Assembly (NCBI GenBank): GCA_900491605.1
Contig: UESW01003831.1
Span: 1,300,726 to 1,364,725 of the forward strand
DNA length: 64,000 nt
Source of the DNA: Calamus simplicifolius
Lineage: Eukaryota > Streptophyta > Magnoliopsida > Arecales > Arecaceae
Direction: 5' to 3'
Shown here: positions 9,846-21,344 of the stretch, in pieces
Position numbering within the stretch: the stretch's first letter is position 1
Layout of the letters: every line of letters begins with the position of its first letter
Translations under genes and position numbers: made by a program
The notes under the pieces: generated by a model
Databases searched by the model: none
The model's input: the letters and a program-made list of their open reading frames with translations, nothing else
What the model was told of the DNA's origin: nothing

Positions 9846-12370
9846 TCAAAGCTCTTTTTTATTCCCATCAGATGGAGCCTTACACATTATTGGTAGTATA
9901 TGCGAAGGTTTTTTGCATTCTATATGCGAGGGATAGGCTTTCCGTCGAGCCCTTCGATTGATATGCTCCTCTGTGAAGCGCTTCAACGACTCGATAAGGT
10001 CCCTCCCAATTTGGGGATAGCTTGCCTCCTTCTGTTGGCTTAGAAACCTCGGCATGCTTAAGGACCATTTCTTCAGGGTGGAAGGTTCTCAGACGCACGC
10101 AGGTGTTGTAATACCTTGTGGCTTATTGACGAAATGTCATCATTCTGAGCCGCACTTGGTCGCACGCCTCATCAATAAGGTCAAGATTGGCCCTTAGCTG
10201 CGTGGGATTATCCTCCTCGTTATATGATTCCACTCGCATGCTTGGGAAACCAATCTCAACAAGGATGACTTCTTCTGATCCGAAGATGAGGCTGAATGGA
10301 CTCTCACCAGTTGGTGTCCTTGGAGTCGTATGATAGGTCCATAAGACGTTCGGGAGTTTCTCCACCCATCTACCCTTGAACCCATCCAGCCAGGTCCAAA
10401 GTCCTTGAAGGATGGATTGGTTTATCACCTTGGCTTCTCCATTGGTCTTCGAATGGTCAACGGAGGTGAACCGATGGCGAATGTTTAGCTCAGTGTAGAA
10501 CTCCTTGAAGGTTTTGTTATCAAATTGCCGGCCATTGTCGGTGATGATGATGTGGGGTAACCCGAAGTGATAAATAATGGACTTTTAGAAGGACTTTACC
10601 TTGCTCTCGGTGATCCATGCCAGTGCCTCAACTTTGATCCATTTGGTGAAGTAGTCGATGTCCACGAGCAGAAACTTTCGTTGGCCTGAAGCTGGGGGAA
10701 TGGTCCAAGGATATCCATACCCCACTGAGCGAAAGGCCACGAGGACGAGAGCGGGATTAGATAGGAAGCGAGCTGTCGTTGGCTGTTGCACTTCTGGACC
10801 AATTCAACTGCATCCTCTCGCATGGTAAGCCCATAGTATCTTTAGTGGAGTGTCTTGTATGCCAGCGACCTGCCCCTCAGGTGGTTTCCACAGATGCCTT
10901 CGTGGATCTTCCGGAGGATGTAGTCAGCGTCTATTGGGCCTATGCAATTAAGCAGAGGATAGGAGAACGAGCTTCTATATAGTCATCCATCCAACACCAC
11001 GAATCTGAAAGCCCTCCATTTGAGTAGTCTGGCTTCTGTGCGATCGTTGGAAAGGGTGCCATCAACGAGGTAATGGACGTAGGTGTCCATCTAAGTCAAC
11101 TCCTATGTGACTGACAAAGCTTCTTCAACGACGTCGATGCTCGGGGCTTCCAGGTGCTCGATGTAGATTCTCCCTAGGGTGTCGGTCCTGGCATTTTCAC
11201 CTTTGGGGATGTAGCTGATGCTGAAATAGGTCAGCGTGGAGGTTTATGATCGGACCTTATTTAAATACCAAGACATAATGGGGTCTCGGGCTTCATACTC
11301 TCCGATGATCTGCCTGAAGATCAGTTGGGAGTCGGTAAAGGCTTTGAGGTGCTTTACTCCGAGCTCCTGCGCAAGTCTTATTCCCGTTAGTACGGCTTTG
11401 TACTCAGCTTAATTGTTTGTGGCCTCGAAGAGAAACCAAAGGGTGTACTCTGCTACAATCCCCTCCGGGTTTGCAAGGATAAGTCCTGCTCCACTCCCTT
11501 GTGAGTTTGAGGCGCCATCAATGTGGAGGATCCAGGTCTCTTATGTTTCTTCCAGTTCAACAGCTGGGCCCGTTGGAGGTGGTTCCTTTGGCTGGTTCTC
11601 AATCTAAGTGCACTTGACCACAAAGTCCGCTAGAACTTGGGACTTCATGGCTGATCTTGGCTGGTAAGAGATGTCGAACTCCCCCAATTTGACCACCACT
11701 TGGCCAGTCATCCAAAAGTATTCGGATGGGCCAGTATGGCTTTGAGGGATTGGTCCGTGAGCACCATGATCGAGTAAGCTTAAAAGTAAGGCTTAAGACA
11801 TTATGCATAAATGATTAGTGTGAAAATAATCTTTTTGGTTTTGGAAGACACGATCTCCGCATCGTGAAGTACTTTGCTAGTATAGTAGACCGGCCTTTGC
11901 ATCCCGTCGGTGTCGATTCGGATAAGCATGGAGCTGACCGCCTCTAGGGAGGTGGCAAGGTAGAGGAAGAGGTCTTCTCCCTTCTTTGGTTTTGACAGGA
12001 AAGGTGAGGAGAATTCCTCCTTCAGCTCCTCGAAGGCCTTCTAGCATTCTTTTGTCCACTCAAAGTTGTTCACCTTGCATAGGGCCTTGAATAAGGGCAG
12101 GCACCTTTCGACGAACCTTAACAAGAAATGACTCAGGGCGGCCACTCTCCTAGTGAGTCGTTGCAACTCCTTCTCATTGGCAGGCTACCTCTGGATTTGC
12201 CTTAATCCCTTATTGGATTACTATGAAGCCTAGAAACTTCCCCGTGGTGACTTCGAATGTGCACTTATAGGGGTTCAGCTTCATCTGGTAGTGGCAAAGG
12301 TTGTTGAAAGTTTCCTTCAGATTGGCGACATAGTCGGTGGTGCAGATGCTTTTAATCAGCATGTCGTCCA
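9846..12370 (-). pseudogene. Tat-type gypsy pol of element C, second part: RT end, RNase H, integrase
   Basis: Read on the minus strand from 12370 downward, it starts inside the RT catalytic motif (DDMLIKS) and continues with LCHYQMKLNPYKCTFEV. The RNase H follows at about 11600-11300 (WILHIDGASNSQGSGAGLIL, then TDSQLI); its style suggests the extra RNase H of Tat elements. Next come an HHCC integrase finger (about 10920-10780), the core (WGMDILGPFPQL near 10740-10700) and a C-terminus ending NAKNLRIYYQ near 9890-9900. Several frameshifts and stops make it a pseudogene. The first half of RT lies on the other side of insertion D, ending at 32264. Confidence 0.85.
12366..12370. other. Left target site duplication of element D
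   Basis: GTCCA directly precedes the TGTTGACC start of the 5' LTR and is repeated directly after the 3' LTR at 32264-32268. A perfect 5-bp TSD is typical of copia insertion. Confidence 0.9.
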
Positions 12371-12544
12371 TGTTGACCCAATTATTGATTTTGATGAATA
12401 ACAAAAACCATATAAGAATATCTCTTATGTTACTAATGATTTTGATTAAGTATTTCAAAATTTTAAAAGGTTTAATTAATCAAAATCGAAGAAAAATTGA
12501 GTTTGAATCTATGTCTAGTGTCAAGTGTCAAGTTTCAGACATTA

Positions 12545-12943
12545 AAGTCGACTCTAGAAGGATTAAAGCCGACTCCAGAGCGTATCAAAACAGTTTGGCA
12601 CTTTCGGCACGAATTAGAGCCGACTCCTATAGAGATTAGAGCCGACTCTAATCGAAAGATAGTAAGTCCTCATTCTACGTCAAATTAGAGCCGACTCCTG
12701 CAGGGAATTAGAGCCGACTTTAATGTTAAAACAGAGCTGGTTTTCCAAGGCACAATTAGAGCCGACTCCCGCATTTGTTAGAGTCGACTCCAGCACGAAA
12801 ATATGTCGACCCCATGGAAAGCCAGAGCCAACTCCATGATGAGCAACCGTTTCAAGCATTCCAACTTAGAACCGACTCCAGGCCAGATTAGAGCTGACTC
12901 TAATCTGTCAAAGGCAAATTTTAGATGTGTCAGAGACGACTCC
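12545..12943. promoter_or_regulatory. GAGYCGACTC array in U3 of the D 5' LTR
   Basis: About thirteen copies or near copies of GAGCCGACTC occur, some decayed (GAGCCAACTC, GAGCTGACTC, GAGACGACTC). They end about 110 bp before TATAAAA at 13057. GCCGAC dominates here, whereas GTCGAC dominates in LTR A. Location and spacing match LTR A. Enhancer function is inferred. Confidence 0.65.
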
Positions 12944-13056
12944 AAAACTTATCTTTTCTTCAACAAACCTCAAAAGCTCTTTCCTCTTTTGTGCTAAACA
13001 CTTCCACAAGTACATTTAACGGCTAGTTTTCATCAAAAAGTGGATTAAAAGGAAAT

Positions 13057-13063
13057 TATAAAA
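13057..13063 (+). promoter_or_regulatory. TATA box of the D 5' LTR
   Basis: TATAAAA in GGAAATTATAAAAGGAGAG. The equivalent site in the 3' LTR (about 31460) reads TTCTAAAAG, so the TATA box is lost there. Confidence 0.6.
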
Positions 13064-13883
13064 GGAGAGATATCCGACCATTTTGAGAAGACAAAAAAAT
13101 AGAAGAGAGAAGAGAAAAATCAAAAAAGAAAAAGTTTAGATTTGAAATCCCAAGTGTTCGAAAAAAGTTTAGAGAAATCCAAAGAATTCAAAAGCCAATC
13201 TTAAAGGATTTTCATCAAATCAAAAGGAGAAGAAAAGAGCCTTAATTCTTCAACAGCCTCTATATCAGCGATTCTTTCAAAGCTTCAATCCTATCTTGAG
13301 AAAGATCATTTCATAAGAAAAGAAGAAAAGCTCAACTTCAGAAATCTTTCAAATTAGGCTCTTCAATTTCTATCTTGTTTATATTGCTTATTTGCTCATT
13401 TGAGGAGCTGAATCTCTGTTGTAACCTTACTCTTATTACATTTGGTTACTGATTCAATCAGGTGATGGAATCAAGGGAAGGCAGATTAGCCTTGTGCAAG
13501 TTAGGTAGTTTGTGGTAGGTTTTGTACAGGTGAGCTTGTGAAAACAGGCTGGATTCGTTGTGATCCCATTGTTAAAACAACATGTTTGAGTTGTGAGCTT
13601 GTAAAACAACTCGGCTGTAATCAGGTTGATTATAGTGTGGGCCCAAGAGTTGCTTGGGAGTGGATCTAGGTATAGCTAACACCGAACCACTATAAATTTT
13701 TGTGTTTGTCGTGCTTGTCTCTCTTTCTCTCTACTCTATCTTCATACACTGATTTGCACTCTTAACACCACACTCGTTGCATTTATTCTTGTGCACCAAC
13801 ACTTTGTGAAATTATTTTTTAAGCACCAAAATTTTTAAGAACCCAATTCATCCCCCCTCTTGGGTTGCCATCTAGGCCAAAAA

Positions 13884-13896
13884 TTGGTATCAGAGC
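13884..13896 (+). other. Primer binding site of element D
   Basis: TTGGTATCAGAGC begins two bases after the LTR end. This is the usual initiator tRNA-Met complementary site of plant Ty1/copia elements. Confidence 0.85.
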
Positions 13897-13976
13897 AAGT
13901 GCTCATCCTTCCTTGATCTAACAATCAAGAGCTAAAGATTCAAAGGGTAGCTCAAGCTGGTTCTTCTTTTTTTAAG

Positions 13977-15584
13977 GGACAATCCACAAATCGTCCACCT
14001 TTGTTTAATGGAACTAACTATTCATATTGAAAAGCTAAAATGAGGATATTCATTCAAGCTTTAGACTATGATTTATGGAGTGTCATTATCAATGGTCCTA
14101 ACACTCCCACACACTTAGTTGATGGATCCATTTTTCATAAACCCGAAAGGGATTGAAATGAGAATGATTGGAAAATGGCCCAGCTCAATGCAAAGGCCAT
14201 GAATGTCCTATACTGCTCCTTAGATGCAAACGAATTCAACAGAATATCCACTTGCATCTCAGCTAAGGAGATATGGGATCGGTTGAAAGTTACTCATGAG
14301 GGTACCAACCAGGTTAAAGAGTCCAAGATTAACATTCTTGTGCATAAATATGAACTCTTTAACATAGATCAGAATGAGTCTATCACATGTATGTACACTA
14401 GATTTACCGACATAGTGAATGGATTAAAAAGTCTTGGAAAGACCTATACTAATTCTAAACTTATTCAAAAAATTCTTAAATCCCTTTCAAGAGCATGGAA
14501 AGCTAAAGTGACAACAACCCAAAAAGCTAAATATCTGAACAGTCAACCTTTGGAGGAGCTCCATGGATCACTCATGACCCATAAACTCATAATGAAGCAA
14601 CATCAAGAAGAAGATGTGAAGAAGAAAAGGAAAATCGCACAAAAGGCTACTGAAAAGGAAATGAGCAGTAGTGAAGAAGATGAAGACAATGAATACACCG
14701 CTCTCCTTGCAAAAAGGTTCAAGAAATTCATGTAAAAAGGAGGCCATTTCATAAAAAAAAAAAATTGGTGTCAAAATGGAAGGAGATAAAGATAAAGATA
14801 AAGAAAAAGAGAAAAATCCTATGATATGCTATGAATGTAAGAAGCCTGGATATTACAAATCTGAATGTCCTCAGCTCAAAAAGGGATTTAGAAAGAAAAA
14901 GAAAGCGTGTGTTGCAACTTGGAGCGACAGTGATAGGTCTTCATCCGAAGATGAACAATATGAAGTTGTCAACATATGTCTTATGGCCAATGAAGAAGAG
15001 ATAAGTTCTAAAACCCCTATTTATGATTTCATCTTTGATGAATTTATGATGCTTTTAATGAATTGCTTAGTGATTCCAAAGTTTTGAGAACAAAGAACAA
15101 AGTTTAAAAAACTGAAAATCTAAATCTTCTCAAAAAGAAAGATGAACTTGCTATTTAATTTGAAAAGATAAAATCTGAAAAGCAAGATTTAGAAAAAGAA
15201 AAACATATGATTTCTGCTAAAAATCTGAATTTGAAAAATAAAGTTAAAAAATACAAGAGTATTGTTGATAAGTTTACTTATAACTCGGAAAGACTCAATT
15301 TGCTTTTAAATAATCAAAGAGTTATTTTTGATAAGGCTGATTTGGGTTACAAACTATATAAGAAGCAAAAACTTGTTAGCAATTTCTTTGTTAAGAAATC
15401 AATTGAAAAAGATATTTACTGTTTTTGCTGTGGCAAGAAAGGGCATAAATCCTATGTTTGCAATCATAAAATACTTCATGCTGATGTTAAAGGTAAAATG
15501 ATTTGGGTTTCAAAAAGAACCATATTTGCTGCTACTAACCATGAAGGACCCAAGAAGGCTTGGGTACCTAAATATAAGATGTGA
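13977..15584 (+). pseudogene. Gag region of element D
   Basis: This encodes a copia nucleocapsid-type protein. The opening part (about 13980-14160) carries two stops. An intact stretch at 14175-14735 shows the gag core (AKEIWDRLKVTHEGT, RFTDIVNGLKSLG) and ends in an acidic SSSEEDEDNEY tail. After a frameshift, 14776-15084 has a zinc-knuckle motif, CYECKKPGYYKSEC, in which the expected His is Tyr (codon TAT at 14851). A second CCHC-like motif, CFCCGKKGHKSYVC, is at about 15420-15460, with Lys-rich coiled-coil-like sequence before it. The gene is broken into at least three frames. Confidence 0.8.
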
Positions 15585-15599
15585 TTGCTTCGCAGGCAT

Positions 15600-17097
15600 G
15601 TCTTGCAGCCAAAAGATTAAAAAAATGATATTTTGATAGTGGCTGCTCAAGACACATGGCGAGTGAAAAAGATCAATTCATCACCCTTAAAGCTAAAAGA
15701 GGTGGAGTGGTGACCTTTGGAATGGTCAAGGTTACATCATGTGTATTGGTAAAATTCAGATCACCCCATCCACTTTTATTGAAAATATTTTATATGCTGA
15801 TGGATTAAAACATAATCTGATTAGCATTAGCCAACTATGCGATAAAGGTTTCAAAGTTTCCTTTGAAGCATCTATCTGCATAGTATCTAATCACATTGAC
15901 AATAGTATTATCTTTATTGGAAATAGAAATGACAATGTATAATTAATTGACTTGGATAATTTATCTACAAGTAACCATTGCCTAATTGTTGATAATGCTA
16001 AGGTAAATAAGATTGGATGGCTATGTCATCGTAGATTAGGTCATGCAAGCACACATTTGATTTCAAAATTGCTTAGAATGGATTTGGTTAAAGGACATCC
16101 AAAATTAGATTTTGAAAATAATAGAGTTTGTGATGCATGTCAATTTGAAAAATAAACTAGGAATTCTTTCAAATCCAAAAATATTGTTTCAACTTCTAGG
16201 CCACTTGAGCTACTACACATGGACTTTTTTGGACCTACTAGAACCACTAGTCTAGGAGGAAAGAAATATGGTCTTGTGATAGTAGATGATTACTATACAT
16301 TCACTTGGATATTATTTTTAGCTCATAAAGATGAGACTTTCTCGGTATTTCTGAAATTCTTCAAGAAAATCACAAATGAGAAAAACATTACCATAGTGTC
16401 TCTTAAAAATGATCATGGGACCAAATTTAAAAATTATTTACTTAAAAATTTTTACATTGAAAACGGTATCCATCATAATTTTTTAGCACGTAGGACACCT
16501 TAACAAAATGGGATGATAGAAAGAAAAAATAGAACTCTAGAAAATATAGCCGGTACCATGCTATTTGAATGCCAACTTCCAAAATATTTATGGGCGAAAG
16601 CTATAAACACAGCATGTTACATCCTAAATAGAGCCTTGATTAGACCCATTCTTAAGAAAACACCCCATGAACTATGGCATGATAGGAAACCAAACTTTAG
16701 TTATTTTCATGCATTTGGTTGTAGCTGTTTCATTCATAACAATGGAAAGGACAATCTAGGAAAGTTTGATGCTAAGTTAGATGAAGGTATTTTCTTAGGT
16801 TATTCTACATCTAACAAGGCATATAGAGCATTCAATAAGAAGTATTTGATTGTAGAAGAGTCAATTCACGTTGTGTTTGATAAGTCTTTAGCATCAAGTT
16901 CAAAAAAGAAAGATGATGAGGAAGATACTAATATACTTGGAAGAGATTTTGAAAAATTAAATGTTGATGTATTTTCAGATCATGAACCTGAAGCTAAAGA
17001 TAATGACTCACCTAAGGTTGATGATGTTGATACTACTCGTAGTAATACAATCTACCTAGAGATTGAAGATATGCTTATGGTGATCCAAAGGACCTAA
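15600..17097 (+). pseudogene. Protease and integrase of element D
   Basis: The aspartic protease motif FDSGCSRHMA lies near 15630-15660, preceded by a stop in place of Trp. The protease continues in the 15739-15942 frame (ADGLKHNLISISQLCD). The integrase finger HRRLGHAS...CDACQFEK is at about 16027-16153, ending in a stop. The DDE core includes MDFFGPT (16219), NDHG (about 16408) and IERKNRTL (16516) after another stop at 16501. The C-terminal LWHDRKPNFSYFHAFGC and FLGYS motifs follow, then an acidic linker. The order protease-integrase before RT is the copia order. Confidence 0.85.
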
Positions 17098-17099
17098 TC

Positions 17100-18640
17100 A
17101 TAGGTGATTCATCTCAAGGTGTAAGAACTAGATCATCCATGAGAAATATCAATAATCATCTTTCATTTGTGTCTCATATAGAGCCCAAAACAGTTGAGAA
17201 AGCCGAAAAGGATAGTTATTGGATGTTAGCTATGCAAGAGGAATTAAATTAGTTCATTAGGAATAAGGTATGGACCTTAGTTGATAGACCCAAAGATTAT
17301 CCAATTATAGGATCCAAATGGGTATTTTGAAATAAGTTAGATGAAGATGGCACAATTGTTAGAAATAAGGCTAGACTAGTTGCAAAGGAATATAATGAGG
17401 AAGAAGGTATCAATTTTGATGAAACCTTTGCGCCAATTGCTAGATTAGAAGCCATAAGGTTGTTACTAGCATTTGCACGTTGCATGAACATTAATTTATT
17501 TCAGATGGATGTAAAAAGTGCATTTTTGAATAGTTTTATAAATGAAAAAGTTTATGTTGAACAATCATTTGGTTTTGAAGATTATGAATTTTCAAGTTAT
17601 GCATTTAAACTACACAAAGTACTTTATGGTTTAAAACAAGCACTTAGAGCTTGATATAATAGACTTAGTAATTTTTTTATTGAAAATGACTTTTCTAGAT
17701 GAAATGTTGATAAAACCTTATTTTTTAAAAGAAATAAAAGGATTTATTAGTTGTACAAATTTATGTTGATGACATAGTATTTGGTGCTCCTAACAATCTT
17801 CTTTGTTAAGATTTTACAAAGTTAATGTAGGGAATTTGAAATGAGCATGATGGGAGAACTGAATTTCTTCCTTAGACTTTAAATCAAACAAGAAAGAGAG
17901 TGAATTTTTATTAACCAAACAAAATACATGAAAGAAATTCTTAAGAAGTTTAGTATGGAAGTTGTCAAACCTCTTGGCACACCAATGAGTCCTTCATGCA
18001 AACTCGATAAAATGAAGATGGTAAGAAAGTAGATCAAAAGCTTTATAGAGGTATGATTGGTTCTTTAAGTAGACATGATATTATGTTTACTGTATATTTA
18101 TGTGCTAGATATCAATCTGATCCTAGAGAATCTCTCTTAATTACTATAAAAAGAATTTTTAGATACTTAAATGGAACAAAAAATATAGGATTATGGTATT
18201 CTAGAGACTTACCATTTAATGTGCTTGCATATTTTGATTCTGATTTTGCTGGTTGTAAACTAAATAGAAAAAGCACAAGTGGTGCATACCAGTTTCTATG
18301 TAGGAACTTAATCTCTTGGTTTAGCAAAACCAAAATTTAGTTGCATTATCAGCTGCTGAAGCTGAATATGTTGCAGTTGGAAGTTGTTGTACTCAATTTT
18401 TTTGGATTAAGCGATAACTTGAAGATTATGGCATCACACTTGATAAGATTCCAATTAGATGTAACAACACTAGTGCAATAAATTTGACTAAAAACCCTAT
18501 TCAACACTCAAGAACCAAACATATAGAGATAAGACACCATTTCATTAGAGAACATGTTGTTAAAAATGATGTTTGTCTTGATTATATATGTACTGATGAA
18601 CAATTAGCTGATATCCCTTGAGTGAAGAGAGATTTTATTA
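17100..18640 (+). pseudogene. Reverse transcriptase and RNase H of element D
   Basis: RT motifs in order are KARLVAKE (about 17370), FDETFAPIARLEA (about 17415), MDVKSAFLNSFINEKVYVEQ (about 17505), LHKVLYGLKQA (about 17610) and YVDDIVFGA (about 17764). RNase H includes YFDSDFAGCK (about 18232), KSTSGAYQF, AAEAEYVAVGSCC (about 18355) and RTKHIEIRHHFIREH near 18515. Stops occur near 17250, 17327, 17653, 18340 and 18415, with frameshifts around 17700-18020. It is inactive. Confidence 0.85.
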
Positions 18641-18876
18641 TCTTAGAGGAGAATTAGGAGTTTGTGATCCATTAGAATAGATTTGAAACCCCTAAGAATA
18701 ATTATCTAGATTTCCATCAATTTTCTTGAAAATTTTCTTAAGTTTATAAGGAAAATCATCTAGATGTTTGATTTCTTGATTCCCCATGTTTTAAAGAAAA
18801 TTAATCTAGAGTTTGATGCTTAGATTGATAAGTTTTAGATTCTTTGAAACTCTTATTTTTCACTGAAACTGTTGTG

Positions 18877-19076
18877 GAGCCAACTCTATTGAAGTTGGAG
18901 TCGACTCTAATTATTTGGACTCTCTGTCTGCTCATTAGAGCCGACTCTAGCTACTATTGGAGCTGACTCTATTTCGAGCGTTGACTGTTATAGTGATTTA
19001 GAGCCGACACCTTGCTTTGCGGGAGCCGACTCTAAGTGGTCCCCAGTCGATATATCTAGGGCAGAGTCGATACTTT
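18877..19076. repeat. Internal GAGYCGACTC array of element D
   Basis: Seven copies or near copies lie between pol and the MAPK start of the third ORF at 19168. They end in the block shared with 95-155 of element A (GGGAGCCGACTC...GTCGAT...GGGCAGAGTCGA). Conservation in two separate elements suggests selection or a recent common origin. An internal promoter role is inference. Confidence 0.6.
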
Positions 19077-19167
19077 TCCAAGCCAAATCGTCTTCAAAAT
19101 CTTTCAAATTTCTCTCTGGTTCTCTTAAGCTTCCAAAAACCCTTAATTCTCAACTTCCTTGATCGCA

Positions 19168-19600
19168 ATGGCCCCCAAACACCGAGCTTCCACCATTGGA
19201 GCCGTCGTCACTATCGGGAGATGGTCCGTTCGACGTCCAGCAAGGCCGCCCTCACCAAGCACTCCTTCAACCTCTTCCTCCTCAACTCTAAGTGCTATGC
19301 CTACTCCTCCTTCACCTCAAATTGATTTTTCTGGCTGAGAAGGCTATAACCATGGGAAGAAAGGTAGATTTTAATTATTTAACTATGAAGGTTTTGATAT
19401 TGGGAGACAACTAAGGGATATGTGTTGGGAGAAAGTCTGCTCAATAGACGTCCCCACTTATTCTACTTTAGTGAGAGATTTTTACAACAATGTCAGGAGA
19501 GGAGATGGTGGATTGGTTAGCTATGTGAGAGGCACCCGAATTAATATTACTTCAGAAATTTGGATAATATTTTGAAAATTCATGTTGTTGGGATGACTAC
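19168..19600 (+). pseudogene. Third ORF of element D, first part
   Basis: It starts MAPK, like element A, then an S/T/P-rich stretch (STPSTSSSSTLSAMPTPPSP). The conserved DMCWEKVCSIDVPTYSTLVR and VRRGDGGLVSYVRGTRINI follow (about 19420-19560). A stop near 19577 is followed by the point where element E is inserted. The remainder resumes at 29095. The domain is the plant transposon protein domain also found in element A. Function is unknown. Confidence 0.65.
19596..19600. other. Left target site duplication of element E
   Basis: ACTAC occurs at 19596-19600 and again at 29095-29099, directly flanking the two LTRs of E. This fixes the insertion exactly. Confidence 0.92.
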
Positions 19601-20826
19601 TGATAAATGCATAAATAATTATCATTAAACCTATTAATTAATAATTTAACGTACATATTATTATTTAATATTTTAATATTTTATATAATATTTTAGATAA
19701 AATCTTATCAACTTAAAGAGTTCGATTTTAGGGATTTAACGACGCAAACGACACTCAAATCGGATTTAAGATGAGCTCGGAATTGATTTTATAAGGATTT
19801 AGCATGGATTTCAAAGCAAAAACGGCAAATACGTTGCAGACTTCATCGTTTTCTCAGCCCAGTTCTCTGTTTCCGCCGATTCTTCTCTATTCAAATTCTA
19901 ACAGTTTCCTCCACCAATTAAGGAATAGATTAGATTGGAAGTTATCAAATTGAGAGAATTAAATTCCTTTAGAAGGAATTTGATTTTTATTGATTATTTA
20001 TCTAGATTTCTTTTATTATTTTCGTTGCTTCCGCTGCGTTCTCTGTTTTGAAACAGATTCCTCGCCGCGTCAAGGCCGCGTCCGGGGCCTCTACAAATAG
20101 CACAAAGGGAGTCCAAGGAGGCCGTCCGTGAATCCAGAGAGAAATCCGTGGTTCGTGAAGCAGTCATCCATGGGTTCCGCATCCGTGGAGTTGCTCTGTT
20201 CCAAGGAGAAAGCAGTTGTTGCCTCTGTTCGGGCCGTGGAGAAGGAGGCCGTCCGTGGATTAGAGAAGATCTGTTCCGGTGAAGAAGGTGCTGCAGCCGT
20301 GCCGTGGAGAAGGCATCCTCTGTTCATTGGAAAGAAGTCCATGCCCTGCTCTGCTTCCAGACACTTTGATCCAGCCGTGGAGATCGGCTGTTCTGTTATG
20401 CGCATCCCAGGAACGATTGGAGGATCCTATATGTTCATGAGCTGGTTCATATCTTCAACCCAGTTCAATCTGTCTTCAGTCTGTTTCATCTCGTCTTTGA
20501 TTTGATTTATGAAGAATTTATTACTTTTTAATTTATATGGAATAAAATTTTTATTCATGATTAATTGTTATTAAATTATATTTAAGTGGAAATAATTTTA
20601 GACTGATCTATTCTTTAAAGGGACGGGCCGTGATCTATGGGTACGGACCGTGCTCTTATAAGGTAGATCATATCTTGATTATTTTGCACTACTAATTATT
20701 TAATTAATTAAATTTATAAGTTTATTTCAAGATAATCGCTAAAGTCCCTGTGGAATCGATCCCTTACTTTCGCTATTCTAATAGTGAAATTAAGGTGTTT
20801 AAATCGTTGCGCTACGACACGCATCA
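19601..20826 (+). mobile_element. 5' LTR of element E
   Basis: The LTR starts TGATAAATGCATAAAT and ends ACACGCATCA (1226 bp). It is AT-rich except for a GC-rich block (20040-20480) with CCGTGGA-type motifs. A 125-codon ORF (20128-20505), open in both LTR copies, lies after the TATA-like TACAAATA at 20092. I take this ORF as a by-product of base composition; it resembles nothing I know. Confidence 0.9.
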
Positions 20827-21344
20827 GATTTTTGGTGCCGTTGCCGGGGACTTAAGTGTGTTATTTTTTAAAAAAAATTAAAATATAAATATAAAAAATA
20901 ATAAAATATAAAAAAAATTAGATTAATTTTCTCTTAATTTTTGAATAGTTATTGCCACTTTATTTTATTTCCTTAATTGTTAGAATTGCATATTTTCTTT
21001 TTAATATAAAAAATTATTACTTTCCTTTTTGCCATAAATCCAATTTTAACCTAATCAAATTTCCTTTTAATTAATTACCTAAAAAAAACCCTAAAATAAA
21101 ACCCTAAGACATCTTTCATAAAATAATTAATTTAAGGAAATAAAAAAATTTATAAAATAAATAAAATATATAAACAAAATAATTATTTTATTTTCTATGC
21201 TATAGATTGACTTAGGTGAATTTATTTTTTGCAAAACTCAAAATTTTTTCCTTGACATCTCATAATTTATTAGAAAATTAGAAACTTAATTACAAAAATT
21301 AAAGAAAAAAATAAATAAATAAAAAACTATTTGCTTTAGAGTCA
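20827..21344 (+). other. Primer binding site and leader of element E
   Basis: GATTTTTGGTGCCGTTGCCGGGGAC (about 20827-20851) is the primer-site context. It is followed by 500 bp of very AT-rich leader with no ORF of note. Confidence 0.8.

Larger units (their letters stand above)
12371..13882 (+). mobile_element. 5' LTR of element D
   Basis: TGTTGACCCAATTATTG starts the LTR. It ends CCAAAA where the 3' copy has CCAACA. It contains the decamer array, a TATA box and a C-rich end (CCCCCCTCTTGGGTTGCC). It is followed after one base by the primer binding site TTGGTATCAGAGC. Confidence 0.9.

Noticed and set aside
20128..20505. 125-codon ORF in the LTR of element E as a real gene
   Set aside because: It lies in a GC-rich repeat-motif block, has no recognisable domain, and is present in both LTRs simply because they are recent duplicates.
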